Shown here one piece after another: positions 32,525 through 45,700 of a DNA stretch of 64,000 nucleotides; the stretch's first letter is position 1, and every line of letters starts with the position of its first letter. This DNA is from Lanius collurio. Taxonomy: Eukaryota; Chordata; Aves; Passeriformes; Laniidae. Position numbers and translations under genes: made by a program. The stretch is taken from the NCBI GenBank assembly GCA_020086605.1, contig JACBWW010000023.1, positions 3,839,825 through 3,903,824 of the forward strand, given 5' to 3'. Under the pieces are notes generated by a model that worked only from the letters and a program-made list of their open reading frames with translations, was not told where the DNA came from and made no database searches.

Positions 32525-35500
32525 CTGAGGACGGAAGGAAAAGAAAGAGCATTCACTTAGAAACTGCATCTAAGGTAGATGTACTCCACCTCCTCCCTAC
32601 ACGTGCCATGACATCAAGTCATGCTGTTATTTTCAGCCATATCCAGCCTTTACAGAGGGAATTCTCTCAAGGCTTCAAAATCCAGTTTGTCATCTACAAG
32701 CATTAGGACTAGACACAGATACAGAAAACCCAACCTGTTTTTACAGCCCTGGTATTCCAGATACCACAGCACCAAGTGCAGAGCAGTGACCAACTCCTCA
32801 CCTCAAATTACTCCCTACAGGAGGAAGAAGAGAAGCAATAGTATCTGCTCCAGATCACCCTCAAGTAGACACAGCAGAAAATAAAAGTACACTATAAAAG
32901 TTGATTAGATAACAGGAAGAGAGAAATGACAGGATAAACTCCCCTTATTTAGTAAAGGGCTGGGTTTGACAGCAGTCACTTGGCTCTTGCTCACCATCAC
33001 ATACAAGGAGCTCATTGTCAAGCCTCAAACAAACTGAAAGGCTAAATAATTAGGAACACAAGGTAGGAGAGATTGCTACAGATCTGCTCACAAACCAGCT
33101 TGTCTGGAGAGAGCTTGAATGCAGGAAGACAGGTTCTGCAGTGCAAAGGAAAATAATCAAAATACAAGTTTTTATTCTATAAGAAGTAGCTGCTACTGAT
33201 ACCTCTCACCAAACAGCACAAAATGCCAATGCCTGACCCCTTCTCTACACCAGAGAGCCCCTGTGGGACACCCACTGAACAGCTGCCCCAGCACGTCTTG
33301 CCCTCAACAAAGCCCCAGGGTCAGATGCTGCTGGAGCAGGACACCTTCCCTGCATGGGAGAAAAGGAGCTGCCAGCTGCAGCTTCCTGTGCCCCCACACC
33401 CCTCCACTGGGTGGGCCATTGGGACCATCCCCACCACAGAAAGCAGCTGCTCCCCTGGCAGGTTCAGGCATGTGCGTGGATGCACAAGAGTTATGAGCTC
33501 CATAGGGTGACCAACCTGCCATGGCAGGAGGTCCAAGTGGGAAAGATGAAATCATCATCCATTGAAAGGGATGCTATGGGAGTGCAGATGCCCAGCCTGC
33601 CCCAGAGAGGCCTCCTCTGGATTATCTGACCGAGCACGCCCGTGGCGGAGCTGGCTCCAAGTGGCACTGGGATCATTTCTCTGCAATGTGCTGCCCAAGA
33701 GTCAGTGATTCATCCTCTCAAATATTTGGTTACAGCCAACCATAATACTGCCTCATGATGGAAAATGTCTCTTCTTTCCATGAAATGGAGAGCACTGCCA
33801 AGCAAACAAAAAACCCCTCGTGCACACAAATAAGGAAGGTTTCAGCTACCAAAAACACTTTTCCAGTTTCTGTCACCACAAGAGTAAGACCAGTGCTTTC
33901 TCCTCTTGAGCAGAGTAACACAGGAGCTCAGTCAACAAACCATACAGTAAAGTAGACAGTTTTTCAAAAGCAAAACTGTGAGAGTTTTGGCCAGCAGTTT
34001 CCTATTAAGGAGATAAAATAATTAGAAATATTTCCTCGGCATTTCTTTCCCAAAGAAATAATGCTCCTAAAAAGGAAGAGATGGAAATACTTGTGATGTC
34101 AGTCAGATGAAAGTTCAAACTAGAGGGAACACAGCTATGAATTGCTGCAAGATAATCAACTTTGATACAGGAATGAGAGAAAGAAGAAGCTGTTTGCAAA
34201 ACAAGCTTTTATAACAAGGAGAATAATTTAATTTTGAAATGATGGGGACAGTAGTGAAAACCAGAATTTCTAGTAAATTACATACAGCTAGAATGCGAAA
34301 TGGAGACTTTCTCAGGAGAGCCCAGTGACATGCAAGGCAACCTCTCACCTGTAAGACTTGTACAACTAAAGAGAAGGAGCTGCTGGGTTTCCAGCGTGGT
34401 ACCACGCAGTGCACGCAGTCAGGGGACCGCAGGCTTCGGGAGGAGCCAGTAAATACCCTGCTGGTTCTTTTGCATGTGGCAACCAACCACCATATTGTGT
34501 CATCTGAAGCAAGCCCCTAATTCAATTCTATCTAAAAATACCTTGGAGGGTTAAGACTGGTGTCAAAACTTGGTGGGAAGCAGCCTTTACTGGCATGCAG
34601 CATTTCACAAAGCCATTGCCACAGCTGATTGCTTTCTTGCTGTAGCAAGAGCACCCTAAACCCAAAGCAGACTGACCTTGAGCATGCCAGTTTCACAGAA
34701 AGTGAGACTCATCATGTCTCAAAGCTTTCCAGCTCCTGCACAAGTGCTCATCAGTGAAAAACCCCCAGGGCTGTACAAGGTTTATGCAAACAATGGGGCT
34801 TTAACCCTGATGTCTTCTCCAGGTAATTCATCTTTGTCACAAACACACAGGTGCTGGAGGATCTGATCTCTTGTTTGACTTGATGTGGTAACAGTAGAAG
34901 CAGAAAGAAGCAGACAGTAACTACCACCAGTTTCTTCTTCTGTAGGCTCACTGTGAAAGTCAGATTTTATATTCAACTTTTATAGTGTACTTTTATTTTC
35001 TGCTGTGTCTACTTGAGGGTGATCTGGAGCAGATACTATTGCGTCTCTTCTTCCTCCTGTAGGGAGCAGCACATTGCACTACTTTGTCTTTTCACTTCCT
35101 TTAAACCCCTTTTTTAAGATGGTACAGGAACATTAAAATTGCAACATGGATTTAAAGTGAACTTCATTTTCTCACTTAAAGGAGTGTCTCCAGGCCTGGT
35201 AGGGATTCCTCCTTGCACAGTTTTTCTCTTACTTCTGGATACAGAGACACTAGGACATGTCAGGCATTAGACTGTTCAGCTTTTTTTCTGAAAGGGAAAC
35301 TGAAGCATTTACCACCTTCTGAGCTTCCCCATCTCCGAGGTCATCATTTGTCATCTCACAATCATTTAGGTGGAACTGTCCTTTGAACTACAGCCTCCAG
35401 AAAACCTCAGCTTTGCTTCACATCTAAATCAATGCTGGTATCGATCATGCTTCCTGCTTCTCAGCTCCCCAAGCCACAGATGGATCATTAAATTTCTTAT

Positions 35501-36078
35501 CAGAGACAGAGTTTAAGTTATGCTTTGAGGCAGATGAAAGCACTTCTGAGATAATGATCTTTTAAAGAGATAGAGGTATCTGACAGCCCAGTGAAGCTGA
35601 ACAAGAGGTGCCTCCAGCAGGGTGACGTGGCCTGGCAGAAGCTGAACAGGCTCAGCAGCTGCCCAAGGAGCACAGCATAACACACTGCTTCAGAAATGGC
35701 AGGAAGATAAAGATAACACCCTGTGGATGGCAAGGAACACTAATCCTATAAACTGCAGGGATACAAGCACATGAAATAAAATCGATTAGCTATACCCTAT
35801 TAAGTTTTGGCACAGACATTAATTTGGAGGCTTATAAATAACTCTTTCAATTAATTCAAGCTAATCTTCCTTGCTGCCCAGAAAGTTAAAGGCTCTATCA
35901 ACAATACAATTCTGACAAAGGCATTCATGATATCAGGATTCAAAATTAAATAAGAAAACCCCACCAAAAAAACCCAAAACATCTCCCAAAAATTCCACAA
36001 GAAATTCCAGAACAGACAATGCTAGGAGGAAAGTGACTCTCTGGATAGCAAACAGAATAGCAAAGAAACCACAGACAA

Positions 36079-36140
36079 AAAAAAAAAAAAAAAACAAAAA
36101 AACAAAAACAAAACAAAAAATTTTAAAAAAAATTTAAAAA
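36079..36140 (+). repeat. A-rich low-complexity tract
   Basis: An A18 run is followed by interrupted A runs and AATTTTAAAA words, in RSPRY1 intron 1. It is simple sequence. Confidence 0.9.
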
Positions 36141-39100
36141 GCGCCTTTTTTCTAGTAAAATTTACAATAGTCCCATTTCAGAAAGGATAAGGCTTTATCC
36201 ATGTCAGTATCCAGAAACCAATGAAAAAGCTCTCTTCAGTCATGCGAAGATCAACTCCTTGTAAACTGCAATATTTAAAGCTCCTTGTACATGAGCAAAA
36301 TATAAACCACAAAAACATTTTGAGGGGCAAGTCAAGAGGCTGAGCAGCTCAGTCACACTGGGAACTAGAATTAGGGTTAACACAGGAGCATCCAAGTCAT
36401 CACACTGTGGGCACCAGGAAGATGCTACAAGGAGGGAGTGCTGGAAGCAGGGGTAGATTCTTGTCAGCAAACCACGAGCTTCATGTAACTGAGCCAGAAC
36501 AGTGGCAACCCAGAGGTTGGCTGTTTCTTGTCTAAACTAATCTTAGTGCTTTTGTTTTTTCTAACTCAGAGCTGGGCTTGTTTTCTGAGGAACACTGGGT
36601 GCAGAACTACTCTATAGAAGGTGGAACAGTCTCCAGCTGTAGACCACAGAACTTAGCCCAGCTACATGGCATGACTAAGCTGTTATGAACATGTAAAATT
36701 CACATGTTCAAAAACTGTTTTCATTGTAAAATTTTCATAGCATTGCTGAAAAACTCAGTGATGCCTCAGTTGGAAGCCTGCATTGTCAGCTGTCTGACAA
36801 CTGCCTCAGCGAGCAGGGCACAGAGCAGACAATGTCTAGAAACAGGCTGAAGAAAGTTCAATTTCTTGATAATCGAAGCAGCATCAGAGCACGGTCTGAT
36901 CTTCCAGTGACCAGAGCTGAGAGCCACCTTTGTGGCCTTCTCTGCCAGCCATGGAAAGCTGGCTGCTCTTCTTTAGACAAAGTTCAGGACTGTATTGGCA
37001 GAGCAGGAAATGTCCTTCTAACTCTCTTTCCTCCTGTTAGTGGATACAGTGACAGCTGCTCAAGAGACTGTCATCCGAGTCCAATACAACATGTAGGTCA
37101 CTAGGTTAGCAAACCTGCCTCGGAAGCACTCATGGAAAGCACAATTCCTGAACTACCTGGGCCTCCCAGGGCTGAAAAACACCTGATGCACAGCCCTGGG
37201 CAGGTCACTAGAACCCCCTTATCTCATTTCATTAAAACCCACCCACACAAGAACTCAGCTTCATTTCTCCCCGTTTGTCTCTTCAGATTCTGCCTCCAGG
37301 GCCTTTCCTTCCTGCCCTGCTACAAGTGTGCCAGAAAAGCACCCTGCTCCAGAGATCCCGGTGTGGATTAGCCAGCCATGTGTAACAAGTGCTTCTGCCA
37401 GCTCTCACAGGTGTCCTGCTCCAACCACTGAGCTGGGCTATTTTCTTACCCTGTTTTAGGGCCTCTGTCAGCACGGAGAAACTCAGAGGAAGTTGGTCAA
37501 TGTGGTGTGGCAAAGAAGGGGACGGGGGCTGACTGCCCAAGAGACAGCTCGGACAAGCACTGGTGGGTTAAAAGTGGGAGGAAGATGAGCACAGACGTGT
37601 CTCACAAGGCAGCCTAAATAGGGTTTAAACAAGACTGTGCACCCAGTTTATTTAAAAAGGTAGAAAGTTCAAAAACTTTTTAAGAGGCTTTCAAAAACCT
37701 GTAATAGTACCAGGAACACAAAATCTCAGTCACCTGGGGCTTCTGCTAAATAACTTTCTAAGGAATTTCAGGACAATTAAGATTAAATTATTTTGATAAT
37801 TACATTTAAATACCACTTCACTAAATGTTACAAAGGGGTAATGCTCTAAAGAGAGAATAACTCACCTATTGTAATTTTTTTTTTAATCTTTTATTTCAGG
37901 ACTGATACCTTAACCAGAGCTGGAGTGCAAACATACCCCATTCTTCATTCACCATCAGTTGAATGTTTTTAAAAGCAGGGAAAACAATTCTAAGCCTGCT
38001 CCATGCCAGACAGCTTTGCTTTTAGAAAAAAAAAAAGCAAAAAACAAAAAAGCAAAAACATCAGCAGGTTGCTGAGTTTCCTTTTTTCAGTATGACTTTC
38101 TGGCATGTCCCACTGTCTGCAGGAAGGTACAAGATACACATGAACAGTGCAGCCTCTTAGTTCACCAGCTGCCCTCTAACCTATGATTCAAGCTGTAACT
38201 GTATCTGTGCACATGCACCAAAGCCAGCAATCCAAAAACCCATGCCAGCACTTCAGATCAAAATGTCTCCAACTCTTGTCTTTGTCCTCACATCCAACAA
38301 AACACCATGATACTCAGAGCAAAAGGGAAGCATTTTCTAAAAAAAAAAAAAAAATTCTTTGAAAGGGAGAAAATTAATTACAGTTGTGTTTCATATACTC
38401 AGAAACCACTCCTTCCCTGAGGGGAAAGATTTATTAGGAAAAAGATGGATTTCTTGTTACTGATCATGGCAACTCACTGAATTCCATCTAACAAACACAA
38501 ATTAAAAACCAAAGAGCAGCACCTCATCCCAGACTTTGGACTTCCAGGTATCCCGACTGCATGGGCAAAGCCCACCAACTACACAAAGTTCCCATGGCAG
38601 AGCTGTGCTTCCAAAGTACAAGTTTGGTCACAGTAATGGTAGATCAAGGGCAGGTAATTACAAGCACTGCTGAAGAGAGATCGTGATGCATTGGTCAGTC
38701 ATGCAACCTCATGAGTCATGTGTGAACATTTGACTTTTATTAGACCTCAGCAACATAAGGAAGAATAGAAAAGGAAATAAAGATCATGCTGGCACAGCCA
38801 CTGCCCTGCAATGCCAACTTTACAGTTACCACACACAGATCAGGAAAATAAAATATATTGTGAGGATAAAGGAAATACAAGTGAGATACTTGAAGGACAA
38901 GGAATCCCAGCACAGAACCACTGCCTGCACTGCTTTAAAATGAATGAGTAAATTCAAAGTCTACTGAGGAATCATTAGTTTAATAGAGGAAAAAACCCAC
39001 AAAAGCAGCTTGACATGCTGAACACAACATATTGATAACAGAGCACAACAGGACAAATAGCACGACATTCGTTGGCCTTCAATTTACTACAAGGTGACAG

Positions 39101-42100
39101 CATTTTAAGTTGCTGCCTCTGTGTTGAGAGGGAAACCACACAGTGTACATGATGAGCCTTGCTCTGCTTTTTGAGGATATCACCACATAACTACATGACC
39201 AACAGAGAACACTTCCAAACACAGCACATTGCCAGACAGGGGAGAAAATGATATTAAAGGAAATTTGAATGAAGAAACCTGAAGAGTTACAGGCCAGTAA
39301 GTGTTCCATGACAAATCACTGCCTTTATCACTAACTTACTGCTTACACTACTAAATCTCTTTCTGTTATTCCTTAATTTCAACAAACAAGAAAAAAGCTT
39401 GAGGAAAATTGAATCTGATTCCACCTGATGGGCAGAAAATGAGAGATGTCTTACTTTACAGGAGGGAACCAAAATACTATAAGTAATCTGTTTCAGTCCT
39501 ATCCATTAGACTCACAGCAAATGAAATGCATTGCGAGCCAAGACCTCCAACGGGCAAACACTGGTAATGTACCAAAGGAGTGCACTGCAGGGTTGTGCAG
39601 AAAACCATCATGTCCCTCAAGAGGAAGAAAAAAGACCATTAAGAAAAGCACAAAATAATCTATCAGTGAGAGTACAAGGGAGCTACTGAGTGATCACCAA
39701 ATTATGAGGCCACAGAGTAGGATACCACAGTGGCTACCACGAAGCGTTGCAGTAAAACTCCACATATAGAAGGCTGAAAGTAAATAAAAAGGAAAGTTAA
39801 AGACCTCAGGGAAACCAGTAAGCCCACCTCCATGCAAGCACACACTGGTATCACAGCTGATAAGGGAGGTGTGTGGACAAGCTGGATTAGGTCTATCAGC
39901 AATGTAAGAGTGGGTAAACAACCAAGGCTAAGCTAATAAACAATCAGCATCAGCAAGAGTTATGACAAGAGTTGTGCAGAATGCAAAACACAGCACTAAA
40001 ATACCCTGGAGGAGCTTCCTACTCATGTGATGGACAGGGGAAGCTGAAAACTTTCAGTTAGCAGGAACCTCAAGAGAATGTCTAGATGAAAAGGGGAGAG
40101 ACAAGAAGTGATCATGCAACTACAATTGTGCTTCACTCATCTGAAAAAGAACACACCACAGGAAATTCACAATCTGTTCAAGAAGACCTATAAATAGGAA
40201 CAAACAACAGAGTATGGGGCACAAAGCAATAACAGCAATGTCCTAAAGGGAGGGACAGAGGAATGGGTGCCAGGAGGAGAAAGGGCCTGTTTTTGCTGAG
40301 TGGACTTCGGCAGAGAACAAAGACACAGGCAAAAGCACTTACAGAAGAATGGGCCAGATTTAGATCAAAGAACAGATCAATTCTGTGCATTTGGATAAAT
40401 GCAGAACAAAAACACATTTAACAGCATCACAGACTGTTAAAATAATATGACAAGTTTTGAGAATGCACAGTCCTCCGGAAATCTACAGTCAAACACAGGA
40501 ATCCAAGAGGCGATAAGATGCAAGGGAGTATTTCAGATGGCTCATAGGTGATGAGAACATTCACTGTTTAAAAATAGGTATAGTTTAGCAAGAAAATAGC
40601 AAAAATTTTAATACCAGGAAGTAAACAAGGGAAAGTCACAGTACAGTTGTGGATGTAGGCTTCCACATGACAATAACCTCATAGCAGTGATGGATGTAGA
40701 GAAAATGAGTAGAAAAGCAGAACTGAGCTGAGGACCACCATGAGAAAACAACACCAAAACAAATACACACATTCAATGCAAGACAAAGGACAGAAAAACT
40801 AAAATCCTGAGGCAAAGCTAGTGCTAAGTAGAAAAAAAAAATCTCTTATGTTGAAGAAAACAAACATTGATGCCAACATAAAACAAAAAACCAAAACACC
40901 AAACACACCAGCATTCAGTAAACAGAGCAGGCTGAATAAATTTAGGAGAGTAAAGGCAGCTCTTACGTCTGTGTTTCTCCAGGGACCAAAGTTTCACTGT
41001 GTGAGAAAAACTGATAACACCAGATGAACACCAAAATGAACTCTGGCCTCAGGGATAAAAATTTGCAATAACGAAACAGAAAATGAAAAGTAAGGTGACT
41101 ACAGTTATTCTTGGAACCCACATTAAGATTGTACCCAGAAGGGACACTGCATCTGCTACATAGCAGAACACATAAAAAACCAGCAGTTCCTAAAAAGAGG
41201 GGGTCAATGAAGGCGTGCGAGATAGAAACAGCGATCAGCAGGACAGAATCAAAGCGCTTTAAAGAGAAACTCATGCTCAATACGGGCATAATACAAGCAG
41301 TGAAAAAAAAAACCTGCTTTATAAGCACTAAAGTGGGAGAACAGAGAAGAGCCGAGGTGTTACCGCAACCCGTAGCAAAGCTGCCGCTGCCTAATCTATC
41401 GCTCAAGAATGCAAAACAAAAGAGACAGGTAAACGAGTGCATTTGGCGGTCCGCTCCACACCTTCGTATCTCCTCTGTAAAGACAGAAAACTTGCTCTGC
41501 AGAAACGCTCTTACACTGAGAGCGATAAATAGTTCTCAGGATTCTGACTCCTCACAGTCATATAACAACATTCAAAGGCTCCACGATGCTGTCGTGTTTC
41601 CGAGCTGCCAGGGCAGCACGTCGAGTCTGTGATTCCGCAATTCGATGTCATTTTGCCCCTCGCACACCAAAACCGCTATAGCCAAGCCCTTGTTTTGCAA
41701 GTCATACGAGCACCCGGGAGCTCTCCCCGCACCCGAGAGGCGCCGTTAGGAAGTTCCAACCCCTCCCGGCCCCGATCAGTGCGGGATTCGGGGCACCTCA
41801 GCTCGCCAACCCCACCTTTCATTCACCCTCTGCCGCTTTCTTTAGCGAGCTCCCAACCCCACACGCGAGCTCAGCTCTGGCCAGCTCCGGGGCCTCGGGG
41901 CGAGCTCAGTGAGCCCGGCGGCTGCACCTTGGCCACCCGCCTCTTCGCGCTGGCTGCCCTACCCGGGCGGGAGGTACCGGCGGCCCCAGCGAGGCAGCCG
42001 GGGGGGCACCCACAACCCCTGGGGGGGCAGCTGCATCAGCCGCCACAGCCGGCGGGACCCCGGGCCGCGGGGGCTGCGCTGGCCCGGCCCCCGCCCCAAC

Positions 42101-42298
42101 CTAGACCTGCGCCGGCGGCCCCCAGGGAAGCGGAGAGCGGGTTGGGGTAAGCACGGTGCTTGCACTCATTAACGCACGGCCGGCACCGGGGCCACCAGCA
42201 CCCAGCCCGGCGCTGTCCCTTCCCCTGAGCCAACGCGCGCCCCGCTCCAGTCCAGCCCCGCAGCACCCGCCCGCCGGGCCGCGCCCGCCCTGCCTCAC

Positions 42299-42420
42299 CT
42301 CAGCTCCGCACAGCCCCGCCAGGAGAGCAGCAGGGCCGCCGCGAACCCCGCGCCCTCCGCCCCTAACCGGCCCCGGCCCGGCGCTGCCGCCGCTCCTTTG
42401 TGCCGAAAGATGGAGGCGAC
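42299..42420 (-). other. RSPRY1: RSPRY1 non-coding exon 1
   Basis: A good donor GAG/GTGAGG at 42298 lies in the CpG island, next to a YY1-like motif. The exon's 5' end is approximate. It would splice over 12 kb to 30276. Confidence 0.65.
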
Positions 42421-42689
42421 TAACGGCGCAGCCCCGCCCCGGGCCCAGGCCCCGCCACGCCCCGCGGCCACGCCCCCCGCCGTCTCCCGGGCGACCCGCC
42501 CCGCCCCGGCCCCGCCCCCGGCGCGAGTGCTTCTCCCAATCGCGGCTCGGGGCCTCCGTGACGTCCTCCCGTCAGCCAATCCCCGCCCGCTCCGCGCGCC
42601 GCTCTGCCTGCCGCAGGTGCGGCGGGGATTGGCTGCGGCGGGGGCGGGGCCGCCGGAGGAAGCGCTGGCTCGGTTGGCTGTGGCGGGCG

Positions 42690-42774
42690 GAAGGGGCGGG
42701 GCGGCCGGCGGAGGGGAGCGGGGTCAATGGCGGCGCTGCGGGCCCGGCGGTGCCGCTCGCTGTGAGGGGCCGCG
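42690..42774 (+). other. PSME3IP1: PSME3IP1 non-coding exon 1
   Basis: A donor CGCG/GTACGT at 42775 lies in the CpG island. The 5' end is approximate. The first in-frame coding ATG is in exon 2, so exon 1 is untranslated apart from a possible 12-codon upstream frame at 42727-42765. Confidence 0.65.
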
Positions 42775-45700
42775 GTACGTGCCGGGGGCGGGCCCGGGGC
42801 GGCGGGGCCGGGGAAAGCTCCCAGGGGTAGGGAAAGCGGTCGTGGCCGGGCCGCGGGGCCCTTTGGGTGCAGAGATGAAGGGGGCCGGGCCTGGGCCCTG
42901 CGCGCGCGGTGGGCCGGGGGTCGCTCCCGGGACGAGGGGCTGGAGGGAAGGTGGGGAGAAGAGGTCGCAGTGAGGGCTCGGAGCAGCCCGAGCACCCCTC
43001 AGCTCAGGAGGGTTCCCCGCATTGAGCTCCGCGGGCACCGCAGGAAGCGGGGCCCGGGGGCGGGTTCAGGCTGATGGGGAGCGATTAATTCCCTCCGTGT
43101 CCGGGGCGGCTCCGGGCTCGGCACGCAGCGCGTTGTTTGATGTGCTGCGGGAGTGCGGGGAGCGCCGCCCGAGTTGGTTCAGTGCTAGGTTGATGAAATT
43201 AGTAGGTAAAGTAATCTTTGTTATTTAATGGGGGCTGAATGTGTTGGAAGCTGTACATGGGTACCCAAGACACCGTCGCTGCTCTACACATCTTTGAGCC
43301 TAAGTGGTGCCAAGGGCTGTAAAGTTTGGGAGGTTTTTGATCCTGGGGGTATTACCATCTGGTAGCATAAAACCCTACAGTTTGCAGCAGTGACAAACTT
43401 CTGTCATTCGCAGTGACAGCATAGCCCTAGAATACACTCACAAGACGAAAACCCAGATAAACAGGGGAAAGTTGCTAAGTACATGTTTTTTGTTGGGTCT
43501 GGTTTGTGTGTGTTTGCTTCAGATTGGAGAAGGCAAAGAATATAGCAAGTTAGCAAACTTTGTAAGTGTAAGTGAACTTTATTATGATGCTGCTTGATGG
43601 TTTTTTTCCCTCCCAGATCCCTGTGCCCCAAGATGGGATTCTGAGTGTCAAACACCAGTTTTCAGGACAGTATTGAAAACACCATTGCTGCATCTCAGGC
43701 CATAATTAAACCCTAATCCACTTCATGTATCTTAAAATATATTGTCTGAGTGAACTGACTGATCCAGGTGGTTTGCTGCTGAAGGCTTTAGTCCCCAGGG
43801 GATACTGTGTTCTTGTAGAATCTCTCTCTCAGTTTGTTTTTTATTACTATCTCTCACCACTGTATTGGAACCTTTTGTTTCTTCTTTAAATATATGGGTT
43901 GAGATGACACAAATGGAGAAACAAATTATGCTGTTTAGGCAGCACTTGGGTAGGAAAGCTCCCTTGTGATCAGGGCCTGTATTTGCCAATGAGATTCAAT
44001 TTTTATCTTTGCTGTAGGTTTCTAGCTTGAACCACCTTCAGAAATGACACTCAAAGAGCAAGAGTTCCATGCTGTCAGGAAAGTGGACTTGTCTTAGGGT
44101 GGATTTTTTTGTTAGATACTAAAAAAGAAAGAAAGAAAAGTTAAAAAAAGAGAAAATCACCAGCCCTTGATCTCTCCTTCCTGTCCCCAGCTATTAAGAG
44201 AATCCTTTTGTCTTAACTTCTTTTGATAACACCCACCTTAAGAATGCATCCTGCTGTAACAAGAATTTGTCCAGTACTCTAACCTGGATTTCTCCTGAGA
44301 CCTCATTTTTTTCTTTATTGTTAGAAACGATACCCCATAAAAGTATCAGTTTTTGTAAGGATTTCCAGACTTCCTGCAGGAGTGATTCTTTGTGGTATGA
44401 AGGAAGGATGATAAACAGATTTCTTCCCTTACTTGGGCCACTGCATCCCTTTCTTCATGGAGAAGTAACTCTTCTGGGATCTCTTTCTTGCTGAAATGCA
44501 GACAGAGTGAGATCCCAAATTAATAGAACTTGGCAGAACTGTGAGCAGTCATCTGTAGTCCTTAACTTGCTGCAGTTGTATCAGGGAGATAATAAAATAG
44601 AAAAAAGTTATGTTAGCATGTCTTTAAACAAAAAGCTCTGTTAGTTGTGTTCATGTTGTGCTTCTGTGTACAGTTTTGATGTACAGACTTGAAACAAAAA
44701 CAGGCATTAGGGCTTCATTGCATAGCATGGAGCTGGCAGAATAGTTCTGAAAGGAGAAGCCTGGACTTAAAAAAGCAGTTTGTTTCATCCTGGGCTTACA
44801 GGTGTCAAGACCTTGAGTTTCTTTGTTAAGTTGACTACTTGGAGCATCTTCACCCTGCACCTGGTATTGGAATCTTGAATTAGAGGGTGGCTGCACTGTG
44901 TGGGAAGGGGCTGTGCTCTCTCCAGAGGAAGTGCTGCTCATTTTCTAACCCCAGCTCTGTTTTAGCCATGGGGAATTCCCTCTCTCACTCACGTGTTGAA
45001 CTCCAGGTGACCCAGACAGCCCCCAGCACAGCCTGTCCTAGCTCAGCTCTCCCTGGGGCTGCAGGCAGCTGCAGGAGGGTTTTGAGGCTGGAGAGATGAG
45101 TTGCTACTGAGCACCTCAGAGTTGCTCCCTCACTGCCCCACCTCATCAGGGAGGAGAACAGGGAGAAATAAATGTCAGGGGTTGAGATCAGAACAGTTTG
45201 ATAAAATAAATACAGTATTAATACTAATAGTATTGATTATAAACTAACAATAATAACAGCAATGAACAGGAGAGAGAGGAGTAAACCCAAGACAAACAGG
45301 TGGTTCTCAATATAGTTGCTCACCACCCAATACCCAGCCTGTCCTTGAGGAGTGATCAGGAAATCCCAGCCAGCTCCTCCCAGTTTATATACTGGGCATA
45401 GTTCTATGGAATATCCCTTTGGCCAGTTCAGGACAGCTGTCCTGACCATGCTCCCTCCCAGCTTCTTGTGTAGGTCCTCACTGTCAGACCATGAGACACT
45501 GAGGAGTCCTTGAGTCAGGGCATTACTGAGCAACAGCTAAAACTGCAAGTGTTGCCAATGTTACTGTCACACTAAATCCAAACCACAGAGCTGTACTAGC
45601 TACTAAGAAGTTTAACTCTGTCCCAGTCAAAACTAGAACAGTTGCTAATTTCTGAAATCTTACTATTAATCACTTAAAAATACATGCATTCAACAACTGA

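Larger units (their letters stand above)
30277..42298 (-). other. RSPRY1: RSPRY1 intron 1 (12 kb, within the 5' UTR)
   Basis: No protein-coding exon of a known family was recognised. It holds a candidate alternative exon at 32,342-32,524, a candidate 17-nt microexon at 34,349-34,365, a GC-rich patch at about 33,220-33,660, an A-rich tract at 36,079-36,140, poly-A runs near 38,025 and 38,340, and a short hairpin at 31,329-31,349. The rest is AT-rich with no feature I can support. Confidence 0.75.
41700..43150. promoter_or_regulatory. CpG island, bidirectional promoter of RSPRY1 and PSME3IP1
   Basis: A GC- and CpG-rich block lies between two divergent genes. CCAAT motifs occur near 42,535 and 42,576, with reverse-orientation ATTGG/TTGGC near 42,628 and 42,674. 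A CRE-like TGACGT is near 42,559 and GGGGCGGGGC GC boxes follow. YY1-like motifs AAGATGGAGG (near 42,408) and CAATGGCGGC (near 42,726) lie at the two edges, where YY1 sites often sit just downstream of start sites. The exon 1 donors are about 475 bp apart (42,299 and 42,774), leaving the core promoter between them. Divergent sharing is also the human arrangement. Confidence 0.88.

Noticed and set aside
41629..43038. Many long frames (up to 224 codons) in the shared promoter island
   Set aside because: This is the same GC effect. The block is explained as a bidirectional promoter with two untranslated first exons.
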